A DNA stretch of 64,000 bases from Pseudomonadota bacterium (GTDB lineage: Bacteria; Pseudomonadota; Gammaproteobacteria; Burkholderiales; Burkholderiaceae_B): positions 29,403 through 93,402 of the forward strand of contig JAEXOO010000005.1 in assembly GCA_023439305.1 (NCBI GenBank), written 5' to 3'. Under the pieces are notes generated by a model that was given only the letters and a program-made list of their open reading frames with translations, searched no databases and was not told the DNA's origin. Shown one piece after another: positions 55,341 through 63,205 of this stretch. Position 1 is the first letter of the stretch. Every line of letters begins with the position of its first letter. The position numbers and the translations under genes were made by a program.

Positions 55341-55393
55341 TGGTGCATCCAGCCGGAATCGAACCGGCACGATCAAGGATCGAGGGATTTTAA
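55341..55393 (-). other. Attachment-site scar: 3' half of tRNA-Leu(UAA)
   Basis: Read on the minus strand: TTAAAATCCCTCG, the 3' side of a UAA anticodon loop and stem, a variable arm, T arm CCGGTTCGATTCCGG and a 3' end ...GCACCA. The sequence further 5' does not pair with it and is not tRNA-like, so only the 3' half is present. This is what integration into the tRNA gene leaves at one end of an element; the integrase gene starts 178 bases away. The intact tRNA gene should lie at the element's far end, outside the window. Confidence 0.8.
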
Positions 55394-55570
55394 GCCAGAG
55401 CATGGCATCCGCACCGGGCTAACGCTGGACTTGGATGAGGCTTGCTGTAGCAGGTTTTCCGCCAGACCAATGCCTTCGATCATATCCCGGTGCGCGATGC
55501 AAACCGCCCCGGTTCCCCTCCGCCTGGCTCCTAGCCGGCCCCTGGAATCGGGGCCTTTCAGGAGCACCTC

Positions 55571-56773
55571 ATGGCAAAGATCAAACTCACCAAGTCCGTC
55601 GTTGACACGGCGCAGGCGCAAACCTGCGACGTGGAACTCCGGGATACGCTCGTTCCGGGCTTCTTGTGCAAGATAACACCAACGGGCCGCAAGGTCTTTA
55701 TGGTTCAGTACCGCACGAACTCCGGCGTGCGGCGCAAGCCCGCCCTCGGCCAGTTCGGCGAGCTGACGGTCGAACAGGCCCGATCGCTGGCACAAGACTG
55801 GCTGGCCGAAGTCCGGCGCGGCGGCGACCCCGGACTCGACAAGGCCGAGGCCCGCAAGGCGCTGACGGTCAAGGAGCTGTGCGGCCGGTTCATGGACGAC
55901 CACTCCAGGCCGCACAACAAGCCCAGCACGCAGGCCGGCTACCAGTACCAGATCGACAGCTTCGTCATCCCGGCCTTCGGCAGCAAGAAGGTTCACGAGG
56001 TCACGCGCCACGACATCACCGCGCTGATGAAGCGCATGGAGAAGTCTCCGACGCAGGCCAATCGCGTGCTGTCGCTTGTCCGCAAGATGTTCAACCTGGC
56101 CGAGCTGTGGGGCTACCGGCCCGACGGCTCGAATCCCTGCCGCCACGTGCCCAAGTACCCGGAGAAAGGCTCGACCCGCCTCATCACCGACGAACAGATG
56201 GTCAAGCTGTTCGCCTATCTGGACAAGGCCGAGGCCGAGGAACTGGAGCATCCGATCCACCTGCTGGCTGTCCGGCTGCAATTCGAGTTCGCGGCCCGCA
56301 TGTCGGAAATCCTGCTGTTGCAGTGGGATTGGCTCGACTTGCCCAATGGCCGGGTTGTCTGGCCGGACAGCAAGACGGGCGATATGTCGAAGCCGTTGAG
56401 CGAGGAAGCCCGTCGGCTGCTGACGAACGCACCTCGCTATGGCAAATCGCCCTACATCTGTCCAGCCATCAACGATCACGACAAACCACTCGGCCCCCAT
56501 TCCTACTACCAGGCATGGCGCCGCATCCTTGATCGCGCCGGCGTACCGAAGGTCGGCACCCACGGCATCCGCCACCGCTCAGCGACCGACATTGCCAACT
56601 CCGGCATCCCGGTCAAGGTCGGCATGGCGCTGACAGCGCACAAGACCGTGGCGATGTTCATGCGCTACGTCCACACCGAGGACGACCCGGTGCGTAAGGC
56701 GGCCGAATTGGTGGCCAGCCGGCGCAAGTCGGTCATCGGCATGCGCCAGGAGCCGAAAGAGGTGACCACATGA
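55571..56773 (+). CDS. int: Tyrosine-recombinase integrase
   Basis: P4/Bor-type site-specific integrase, 400 residues: DUF4102-like N-terminal arm-binding domain (LRDTLVPGFLCKITPTGRKVF), SAM-like core (~98-185), and a complete catalytic set: R243 (AARMSEIL), K268 (SKTG), H331 and R334 (HGIRH), H357 (AHKTV) and Y366 (RYVH). It should move the element into and out of the tRNA-Leu gene. More GC-rich than the cargo that follows. Confidence 0.95.
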   Translation: MAKIKLTKSVVDTAQAQTCDVELRDTLVPGFLCKITPTGRKVFMVQYRTNSGVRRKPALGQFGELTVEQARSLAQDWLAEVRRGGDPGLDKAEARKALTVKELCGRFMDDHSRPHNKPSTQAGYQYQIDSFVIPAFGSKKVHEVTRHDITALMKRMEKSPTQANRVLSLVRKMFNLAELWGYRPDGSNPCRHVPKYPEKGSTRLITDEQMVKLFAYLDKAEAEELEHPIHLLAVRLQFEFAARMSEILLLQWDWLDLPNGRVVWPDSKTGDMSKPLSEEARRLLTNAPRYGKSPYICPAINDHDKPLGPHSYYQAWRRILDRAGVPKVGTHGIRHRSATDIANSGIPVKVGMALTAHKTVAMFMRYVHTEDDPVRKAAELVASRRKSVIGMRQEPKEVTT

Positions 56774-56871
56774 CCAGTGGCCAGCGGTCAGCCCTGTCGG
56801 CCCAGATTGTCGTATCGCTGTCACGACAATCTGCCCAGCGACCCTCCCCGCCCGGGCATCGCGCGGGGGTC

Positions 56872-56900
56872 TGGAAAAGTGTACCCGTTTCGGGTATAGT
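56872..56900 (+). promoter_or_regulatory. Promoter and operator of the toxin-antitoxin pair
   Basis: TGGAAA (56872-56877) and TATAGT (56895-56900) with 17 bases between. The dyad TACCCG-TTT-CGGGTA (56882-56896) overlaps the spacer and -10, as expected for autorepression by the HTH antitoxin. Confidence 0.6.
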
Positions 56901-56912
56901 TTGGAGATCAAG

Positions 56913-57296
56913 ATGAAGCGCGTTCTCAAGCGAAAGGACTTTGCGCGGTGGCAGGCAAGCGAGAAGCTGCCTGATGCCGCCTTGTGCAAAGCGGTTCAGG
57001 AGATGGAAAGCGGTCTGATTGAAGCGGACTTGGGCGGCTTCCTCTATAAGAAGCGGGTTGCACGCCCCGGCAGCGGCAAGAGCGGTGGTTACCGCACGCT
57101 GCTGTCGGCCCGGATCGGTAGCCGCTACGTGTTCCTGCATGGGTTCCCCAAGAGCGACAAGGCGAACATCACGCAAGACGAGAAGAAGGCGCTGCAGTTC
57201 GCCGGTAAGGTGTTTCTGGAACTGTCCGCGGAGGCTTTGTCGAAGGCGTTGCGGTCGGGCGCGTTATTGGAGGTGCATTGTGAGCAAGATCATTGA
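56913..57296 (+). CDS. RelE/HigB-superfamily toxin (COG4737 type)
   Basis: 127 residues, basic. KRVLKRKDFARWQASEKLPDAAL, EADLGGFLYKKRVARPGSGKSGGYRTLL and FLHGFPKSDKANITQDEKKAL are the pattern of RelE-like proteins encoded ahead of an HTH antitoxin. Such toxins cut mRNA on the ribosome. ATG 56913 follows GGAG. Toxin-first order and the overlap with the next gene fit the higBA arrangement. Confidence 0.88.
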   Translation: MKRVLKRKDFARWQASEKLPDAALCKAVQEMESGLIEADLGGFLYKKRVARPGSGKSGGYRTLLSARIGSRYVFLHGFPKSDKANITQDEKKALQFAGKVFLELSAEALSKALRSGALLEVHCEQDH

Positions 57297-57582
57297 ATCC
57301 CTGCGTGGCGACTTGGCTGCGCTCCACGAAGCGGGAGCGATCAGCAAGGTGACGATGCGCGAGTTCGACGCGATCTGTCCGCCGCCGGTGCGGCAACTCA
57401 GTGCTGCCGACATCAAACGTCTGCGCGAAGCCTTGAAGTTCAGCCAGCCGGTGTTTGCTCTTCATTTGCACACGTCGGCCTCGACCGTGCGCAAGTGGGA
57501 GCAAGGCGAAACCCATCCCACCGGGCCGACCCTCAAGCTGCTCAACGTCATCGCCGACAAGGGACTACAGGCAATTCTTTAA
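57280..57582 (+). CDS. HigA/XRE-type antitoxin
   Basis: 100 residues. A Cro/C1-type helix-turn-helix occupies the C-terminal half (LSAADIKRLREALKFSQPVFALHLHTSASTVRKWEQGE). GTG 57280 follows TTGGAGG and lies 17 bases inside the toxin gene. It should neutralise the toxin and repress the promoter upstream. Confidence 0.88.
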   Translation: MSKIIESLRGDLAALHEAGAISKVTMREFDAICPPPVRQLSAADIKRLREALKFSQPVFALHLHTSASTVRKWEQGETHPTGPTLKLLNVIADKGLQAIL

Positions 57583-57668
57583 GCGAGCAAGCTGGCCAGT
57601 AGCCCCTACTGCACCAGCCACAAACCCGGTTACGATCTTCAAAACATGCAAAACCATGGAGGTGACAG

Positions 57669-58136
57669 ATGGCAGACAAAAGGAATGTATTCATCAGCCA
57701 TGTCCATAAGGACGATCATGGGCTCCAGAAGCTCAAGGATTTGTTGGCTCCGAAAGGTCTGGAGGTCCGGGATTCCTCGATCCATACAGGAAAGTTCAAC
57801 AATGCCACTGATGAGCACTACATAAAGACGCAGATCCTTGCGCCTGCCATCAATTGGGCTGGGGTGTTCATTTGCTATGTCTCTCCCCAAACCAAGAACA
57901 GCGATTGGGTGAACTGGGAAATCGAATATGCGGCCAAACAGGGCAAGCGCATTGTTGGTGTTTGGGAGCATGGTGAGAAGGAATGCGACCTACCAGATGC
58001 GCTGAAAGAACATGCGGACGCCTTGGTTGGGTGGAACGGTGATTCAATCATTGACGCGATCAACGGGAAGGACTCGTGGGAAAAGCCTGACGGCGGTGCC
58101 TGCGACCCGGTTCCACTCAAGCGGCATCCCTGCTGA
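57669..58136 (+). CDS. TIR-like domain protein (MTH538/ThsB-related)
   Basis: 155 residues, essentially one TIR-like domain: RNVFISHVHKDDHGLQKLKDLL as strand A, a middle with IHTGKFNNATDEHYIKTQI, and the catalytic region NSDWVNWEIEYAAKQGKRIVGVW, where E84 (or E86) fits the NADase glutamate. Prokaryotic TIR enzymes cleave or cyclise NAD+ after sensing infection. GGAGGTGACAG before ATG 57669 is a very strong ribosome site. First gene of a four-gene operon; its stop overlaps the next start by one base. The last ~15 residues after the domain are unconserved-looking. Confidence 0.85.
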   Translation: MADKRNVFISHVHKDDHGLQKLKDLLAPKGLEVRDSSIHTGKFNNATDEHYIKTQILAPAINWAGVFICYVSPQTKNSDWVNWEIEYAAKQGKRIVGVWEHGEKECDLPDALKEHADALVGWNGDSIIDAINGKDSWEKPDGGACDPVPLKRHPC

Positions 58137-58762
58137 TGACACGTATTCACTCCTATGTAGTGCGGTACGACAGTGGTTTTGCACCCAACCCCTTCTATAG
58201 CTACTGCACGCTCGCGACTTGCAAACCCAGTATCCGCAGAAGCGCTGACATCGGCGATTGGGTGGTCGGTAGTGGAAGCAATGATCGAAGTGTCCGACGC
58301 GGTGGGCATCTCGTGTATGCGATGCGGGTCACCGAAGCAATGACATTTGACGAGTATGGCCGAGACCCGCGGTTTGAATCCAAGAAGCCGTACCGCAATG
58401 GCAGCCGGAAGCAAAGTTGCGGGGACAACATCTACTTCAGGGCTGCGGCTGGGGTTGCTTGGCAGCAGCGAGACTCATTTCACTCCAGCCCCGATGGCTC
58501 GCTCAACCCTGACCATGTGGCCCGTGATACAGGCGTCAACAGGGTTTTGATCAGCAACGATTTCGTATATTTCGGGGGTGAGGGCCCTGCGTTTCCTGAT
58601 GAATTGCAAGATCAGCAAGGTCGCCCTCTATGCAAAACGGGAATAGGCCTCACAGCCTTTGACGCTGCGCAATTAGTTGGAAATCTTGAGCAATGGATTC
58701 GCAACTTGGCAGTGAGCGGCTACCAAGGCGCCCCATTCGAATGGCTGACTCTTCGCAGGTGA
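58136..58762 (+). CDS. Nucleotide modification associated domain 2 (Nmad2) protein
   Basis: 208 residues. YVVRYDSGFAPNPFYSYCTLATCKP, ADIGDWVVGSGS and HLVYAMRVTEAMTFDEY match the Nmad2 family, predicted from gene neighbourhoods to act with modified or unusual bases. The Cys-rich first third (Cys24, Cys29) could bind metal, though this is inference. Start-stop overlap (TGATG) with the TIR gene shows translational coupling. Confidence 0.8.
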   Translation: MTRIHSYVVRYDSGFAPNPFYSYCTLATCKPSIRRSADIGDWVVGSGSNDRSVRRGGHLVYAMRVTEAMTFDEYGRDPRFESKKPYRNGSRKQSCGDNIYFRAAAGVAWQQRDSFHSSPDGSLNPDHVARDTGVNRVLISNDFVYFGGEGPAFPDELQDQQGRPLCKTGIGLTAFDAAQLVGNLEQWIRNLAVSGYQGAPFEWLTLRR

Positions 58763-58765
58763 CCG

Positions 58766-59902
58766 ATGAAAAAGGAAGGCTCCCTCTTGCTCTCGGATTA
58801 CGCTGCGGGAATTGCAGCCACAGACGTACTCAATCCGAACGACTTCAATCCGGTTCTCCAAGGGCTATATGGAGAAGTTGGCGGAATAATGGCCACGGCC
58901 AAAAAGCACGTTCGAGATAAATCAGCATACCCTGGCTACAAGAGAGCGGCGGAAGAAGAATTCGGCGACACTCTTTGGTACTTGGCTGCAATCTGCAGGC
59001 GCCTGAATATCCCTCTTGAGGATATCTTCGGGGAAGCCGCCAACCACGGAAATTTTAAGAATGTTGGCGCTGCAAGTGATATCGCTGAAGGTGCATTGGC
59101 CTATATCGCAGTGCCTATTGCGGCGACTGCATCGTTAGATGCCACCCTGGCACGTTTGGGGCAGTCAGCAGCAGCCCTAATGGGAAGCACCCCTGCGCGC
59201 ACTGATTTGGTCGCGTTCGCGCGGGCTTACCTGGATGCAATCCATGCGGCCGAACTAGCATTTTCGGAAGTGGCTCGCGCCAACCTTCGGAAAGCGCGCG
59301 GCGCGTTCTTGGAACCACAAGCAGATGATCTGGTTGACCTTGATTTCGACAGTAAATTTGGAATCGAGGAACAGCTACCCAGAGAATTCAGAATCCGAGT
59401 CAATCAACGAGGCAGTGGTAAGAGTTATCTCCAATGGAATGGCGTATTCATTGGAGATCCCTTAACCGACAACATTGCCGACCGCGATGGTTACCGGTTC
59501 CATGACGTCTTCCATTTTGCGAATGCGGCGATCCTGCACTGGTCACCCGTGATGCGGGCATTGATCAAACACAAACGAAAGAGCAATCCGAAATTCGATG
59601 AAGAGCAGGACAGCGGTCGAGCCATCGTCGTTGAAGAAGGGGTTGCAGCTTGGATTTTCTCAAGAGCCAAAGAATTGAATTTCTTCGAGAACCAGGAAAA
59701 GGTCTCACTCGGAATTCTCAAGACCATCGGCGAGTTCGTGAGTGGTTACGAGGTAGAGAAGTGCCCACTGAAGCTCTGGGAAAAGGCCATCTTGGAAGGG
59801 TATGCGGTCTTCCGACAGCTTAAGGAAAATCAAGGCGGCTGGATCATTGGAAACCGAGAACAACGCACCATCAAATACATGCCACTTGAGTCTGAAAAAT
59901 GA
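58766..59902 (+). CDS. MazG-like pyrophosphohydrolase with MazG_C-like C-terminal domain
   Basis: 378 residues. Residues ~30-90 form an all-alpha NTP-pyrophosphohydrolase: GEVGGIMATAKKHV (E37) and AAEEEFGDTLWYLAAICRRL with the ExxD of the metal site (E65, D68). A helical stretch (~95-180) leads to a C-terminal domain (~195-370) with DRDGYRFHDVFHFANAAILHW and GRAIVVEEGVAAWIFSRAKE; this resembles the MazG C-terminal family found in nucleotide-conflict loci. The likely substrate is a non-canonical or signalling nucleotide. Four bases after the Nmad2 gene. Confidence 0.8.
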   Translation: MKKEGSLLLSDYAAGIAATDVLNPNDFNPVLQGLYGEVGGIMATAKKHVRDKSAYPGYKRAAEEEFGDTLWYLAAICRRLNIPLEDIFGEAANHGNFKNVGAASDIAEGALAYIAVPIAATASLDATLARLGQSAAALMGSTPARTDLVAFARAYLDAIHAAELAFSEVARANLRKARGAFLEPQADDLVDLDFDSKFGIEEQLPREFRIRVNQRGSGKSYLQWNGVFIGDPLTDNIADRDGYRFHDVFHFANAAILHWSPVMRALIKHKRKSNPKFDEEQDSGRAIVVEEGVAAWIFSRAKELNFFENQEKVSLGILKTIGEFVSGYEVEKCPLKLWEKAILEGYAVFRQLKENQGGWIIGNREQRTIKYMPLESEK

Positions 59903-60561
59903 AGATCCACCCATTCGTTGAGGCAGTTGCTTCGCTGCAATTCGAAGACTGCTTCAATCCGTATTCGGATCGATGTGAAGTCCATGATCGGCGCGATGCG
60001 CCGCGTCGCCGTGCTGCAGCACTTTCCGCCATGTTGCGTCGTGCAACAGAGGAGCCTGTAGATGCGATCTGGATCGGGAGAGACCTCGGATATCGCGGAG
60101 GGCGCCGCACTGGGCTAGCCCTGACTGACGACGTTCACATGAGCCAGCACGCCAAGCGCTGGAATCTCGATCTGATCGCTGAGCGGCCGACGATAGGAAG
60201 TGCTGTAGCTGAACGAACCGCGGCGGTCATATGGGGCATGCTAGAACACATTGATGCTCGCATCTTCCTCTGGAATGTCTTTCCCCTTCATCCGCATGAA
60301 TCTGGAGATCCATTCACCAACCGCCAGCACAACGCGCACGAAAGACGCGCCGGCGAAGAACTGCTCCAACAACTCATTGTCTTGCTGAAGCCTTCTCGCA
60401 TCGTTGCCATCGGCAATGATGCCACCGCTGCGGCCCATCGCATCACGGATTCTGTACCGGTAATTTGCGTGAGGCACCCTAGCTACGGAGGACAGACACA
60501 GTTCCAGACGCAAATCTCGGAACTCTATGGGCAACCAATGAGTACCGGATCGTTGTTTTGA
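59899..60561 (+). CDS. Uracil-DNA-glycosylase-fold protein
   Basis: 220 residues. UDG-like marks are IGRDLGYRGGRRTGLALTDD (60-78, the uracil-pocket loop region), LWNVFPLHP (124-132) and the HPSYGG loop at 193-198 (equivalent to HPSPLS). The catalytic residue cannot be assigned with confidence, so it may excise a modified base or only bind it. ATGA overlap with the previous gene. Last gene of the operon, 16 bases from the convergent ThsB-like gene. Confidence 0.8.
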   Translation: MKIHPFVEAVASLQFEDCFNPYSDRCEVHDRRDAPRRRAAALSAMLRRATEEPVDAIWIGRDLGYRGGRRTGLALTDDVHMSQHAKRWNLDLIAERPTIGSAVAERTAAVIWGMLEHIDARIFLWNVFPLHPHESGDPFTNRQHNAHERRAGEELLQQLIVLLKPSRIVAIGNDATAAAHRITDSVPVICVRHPSYGGQTQFQTQISELYGQPMSTGSLF

Positions 60562-60577
60562 CGAGATGTTCTGACTT

Positions 60578-61063
60578 CTAGCGAGCGGCGATCGCTGCTT
60601 CGATCCAACTCGACAGGTTGTCGCTGATGGAGGTATAGACCGCGCTACTGGTGCCTCCCGGCGGATCGTAGACGCGGACGACGGAGGATAGCTTTCTACC
60701 GTCGTTCAAGGTAAATGAGTCGAACGGATTGGCCCCTGCCACTGATGGTTGCTGGTTGTGGTCCAAGAGCTTGTGGACACGTATCCCCAGGAGTCCCTTT
60801 CCGCTGTTCCATGACTGCTCAATCTCATATCGAATCCAGGGGCGATTTGCCGTTTCCGCACCAACCAAAACAATTGTGCATGTCCGCCCTTGCAATTGAT
60901 CGTCAATCCAGCGCTTGATCGCGGTATCACCGCCTCGCTTCACTTCTTCCCATTTATTATCGCTTGCTGACGGGTTACCCTCTACAACCCCAATATTGCG
61001 TATCTTGGATGCGCGCCAACTGTCGCGTTGATAATGAAAGCTGTAGAAAACTTTCCGTGGCAT
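60578..61063 (-). CDS. ThsB-like TIR domain protein (DUF1863)
   Basis: 161 residues. RKVFYSFHYQRDSWRASKIRN at the N-terminus, DTAIKRWIDDQLQGRTCTIVLVGAETANRPWIRYEIEQSW with the candidate catalytic Glu at 80, and GKGLLGIRVHKL are the pattern of ThsB from Thoeris, which makes an NAD-derived signal on infection. GAGGA upstream of the start. Third gene of the minus-strand TIR-SLOG-ThsB set, 52 bases after the SLOG gene. No ThsA (SIR2-SLOG) gene is present in the window. Confidence 0.88.
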   Translation of the reverse strand: MPRKVFYSFHYQRDSWRASKIRNIGVVEGNPSASDNKWEEVKRGGDTAIKRWIDDQLQGRTCTIVLVGAETANRPWIRYEIEQSWNSGKGLLGIRVHKLLDHNQQPSVAGANPFDSFTLNDGRKLSSVVRVYDPPGGTSSAVYTSISDNLSSWIEAAIAAR

Positions 61064-61115
61064 GAATAATCCTCGGTTGATTTTTTAGAGCACGGGATCG
61101 GGAAACGAACTGACT

Positions 61116-61697
61116 CTACTTGCCAGCCAAGGGCACCGCCAGATGCTCATGGAAGAGCTGAGCAAAGTCCACATCGACAAGCGCTTCCCCGGTGAAATAG
61201 CTATGGTCCTTGGCGAGATTCAGCGCCGCTCCGCCTGGCGAGGACACCGGGAGCACCTTGGCTGCAGGATGGAAGCGCCTGAAAAGCTCATGTTCAGCTT
61301 CTACCCCATCCATTCCACCAATAAACACAGCAGCGCTTAAGTCCTCACGTGAGAGCATCTGTTCGCGCATGACAAGCAAGCTTGCCGCCCTGTCATTAGG
61401 GACTGCATCGGTGAAGACTACATTTTGGAAATGCTTGTTCTCTTCAGGGAAGATTTCTGCAAAGAACGTGCTCTGATACAAGACAACAGACTGCGAGTAG
61501 TCGACCCCCAAGTCTTCACATATGCTCCAAATCATCGGGGTAATCGCAGGATGCCCACCCCACACGATCTTGTACTGGCGAATGACTGCTATGACCAGTT
61601 CTCTCACCGCACATTGGATAAGAAATGGATCGGCGGTTTCGTGGTAAGTGCCACGCCCTACAAGTGGCACGCTGGCCGAGAGGAAGATTGCACTCAT
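61116..61697 (-). CDS. Stand-alone SLOG-type nucleotide-binding protein
   Basis: 193 residues with a Rossmann-like LOG/SLOG pattern: SAIFLSASVPLVGRGTYHETAD, KIVWGGHPAITPMI (46-56), FIGGMDGVEAEHELFRR (125-141) and PVSSPGGAA (150-158). SLOG domains bind NAD-derived or nucleotide signals in conflict systems. No effector (SIR2, membrane, nuclease) domain is attached, which is unusual for a Thoeris sensor. ATG 61697 has GGAGG upstream and lies 2 bases after the TIR-gene stop, so it is coupled to it. Confidence 0.8.
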   Translation of the reverse strand: MSAIFLSASVPLVGRGTYHETADPFLIQCAVRELVIAVIRQYKIVWGGHPAITPMIWSICEDLGVDYSQSVVLYQSTFFAEIFPEENKHFQNVVFTDAVPNDRAASLLVMREQMLSREDLSAAVFIGGMDGVEAEHELFRRFHPAAKVLPVSSPGGAALNLAKDHSYFTGEALVDVDFAQLFHEHLAVPLAGK

Positions 61698-61699
61698 GG

Positions 61700-62842
61700 C
61701 TACGCCTCCCAGTCCGCGAATTGCCAACCCGCCTCGCTGGCTTTAACCCACCTAGCGGAGTGAATGTGCTGTCCTAACCAGTCCAGATGGCCCAGCCACC
61801 TGGGATGCAGACCTACGTGATCGTAGACCACGGCAACGGATTGTTCCGGTGAGTTCGTAGACGCATCGTGCAGCGTAGTTGACGTGGGAACACCGACCGT
61901 TGGATAAACAACTACATTTCGCCCATCGGGCAGTTGGACATATACAGCTCTATTGGCGCCCACTCCGACGACTTGGCCGCCGATTGTTTGAATGGCATTG
62001 CGCAGATTGCTTACGAGGTTGACAGAGCGAACCGCGTGACTCTGGCTGCGAACTTCCTCCAGTTGAAGACAAATGCGATCCACCGCACCGTCTGCGATGC
62101 GTCCGGTCGTCGGATCGACTTCTTCAGGTAACAGTTCCGCCCGACTGGCCGTTGCCGTGCGCGCAGAAGGCGTTGTGTCAGGCCAACCGACCCGCAAGAC
62201 GCTGATGCCTTTGGCCAAAGCGCGTCCGAACTCAGCACTCGTCCAACGGCTTTCAAAATATCCTGGCGTGTCGAGCATCAGCAGGACATCCGAGTCACAA
62301 AGCCGGTGCCATAGCATTGTCTGGAAATCTTCTGCAGGTGGAATACCATGTGTATCGAGAAATACATCAAATAGCCGAGCAGACAGCGCATCGAATAGCT
62401 GCAAGGCTGCTTCCCTAGCCTCGCCCCGACGATAGCTTACGAACACCCGGCGCTGTCGAGGAAGGAGCCCAGCACACTCCAGCAAAGCAGACGCGACACG
62501 TTGCGGCCCACCTGCGGCGTATGCTAAGCAGTTGAGCGGCTGCAGCAATGCGGGGATTTCTGCACTGACTCGATTGACGTCAGAGGCGACCGGGAGCAAT
62601 GGGATGCCTCGCGCCAGCAGTCTTGCCACATTGGCAAGAGGAGGCTCATGACCTCCGAAAAATGCCGTAGCAGACGATCGCTGTTGGTCTGGATTGAATT
62701 CATCGGGACAAACCTCCCATCCAATCTCATGCCCCAACCGCAAATTGAACATGCCGACAGCCTTTCCGATGACTTCTTCAAGTTCGGAAATTTGAACTGC
62801 AGTTGGTGTTCCAAGCAGGGCAAGTTGATATAGGGCTGGCAT
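61700..62842 (-). CDS. Long TIR protein with N- and C-terminal extensions
   Basis: 380 residues. The TIR domain spans about 131-260: RRVFVSYRRGEAREAALQLFDALS, FDVFLDTHGI, MLWHRLCDSDVLLMLDTPGY and SRWTSAEFGRALAKGISVLRV, with E204 as candidate catalytic residue. Residues 1-130 form a second domain with LANVARLLARGIPLLPVASDV and LNCLAYAAGGPQRVASALLECAGLL, itself alpha/beta-like. A ~120-residue C-terminal part (NVVVYPTVGVPT, AVVYDHVGLHPRWLGHLDWL) follows. First gene of the minus-strand operon; AAGGAA precedes the ATG. Confidence 0.85.
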   Translation of the reverse strand: MPALYQLALLGTPTAVQISELEEVIGKAVGMFNLRLGHEIGWEVCPDEFNPDQQRSSATAFFGGHEPPLANVARLLARGIPLLPVASDVNRVSAEIPALLQPLNCLAYAAGGPQRVASALLECAGLLPRQRRVFVSYRRGEAREAALQLFDALSARLFDVFLDTHGIPPAEDFQTMLWHRLCDSDVLLMLDTPGYFESRWTSAEFGRALAKGISVLRVGWPDTTPSARTATASRAELLPEEVDPTTGRIADGAVDRICLQLEEVRSQSHAVRSVNLVSNLRNAIQTIGGQVVGVGANRAVYVQLPDGRNVVVYPTVGVPTSTTLHDASTNSPEQSVAVVYDHVGLHPRWLGHLDWLGQHIHSARWVKASEAGWQFADWEA

Positions 62843-63205
62843 GCCGTTCCTTGCAATGGCAGTGTTCTAACCAAGCGAGACCCAATACGGGAATCTGTTG
62901 TTTCTAAAGATACCCGATTTTGGGGCGTCCCCGAATGGGCCGCGCTGTCGTACTTCGCATCGAGCCACCGTTGGCGTCTCGCCCCTACGGGCGTCCATCG
63001 CTGACGCCTCCGGCCTGGACAGGCCTGCGCGCTCCGCTTGCCAGAGTTCATGCGTCGCATGGAGACGGTCTTGCTGTCCCTACACCGTACCACGGCGTTC
63101 TCGCCGTCAAGGGCCTCGCGCCTTCGGCGCTTGCGGCCGTGGCCGTCTTCGACCCTGTGACAGCTTGCGCTGCGCCGTGCTGGGCCCGGTTGCCCCGCGA
63201 TCCTC
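62843..63205. other. Gene-free junction between cargo and truncated integrase
   Basis: The first ~70 bases hold the promoter of the minus-strand TIR operon. The rest (from about 62920) is abruptly GC-rich, unlike the cargo, and resembles non-coding backbone of integrative elements. Open frames here have no recognisable product. A sequence break must lie where integrase homology begins at 63206. Confidence 0.45.

Noticed and set aside
56770..56917. Short frame directly after the integrase
   Set aside because: It runs into the toxin promoter and operator and has no recognisable product; only its ATG overlap with the integrase stop recalls the second copy's YhcG start.
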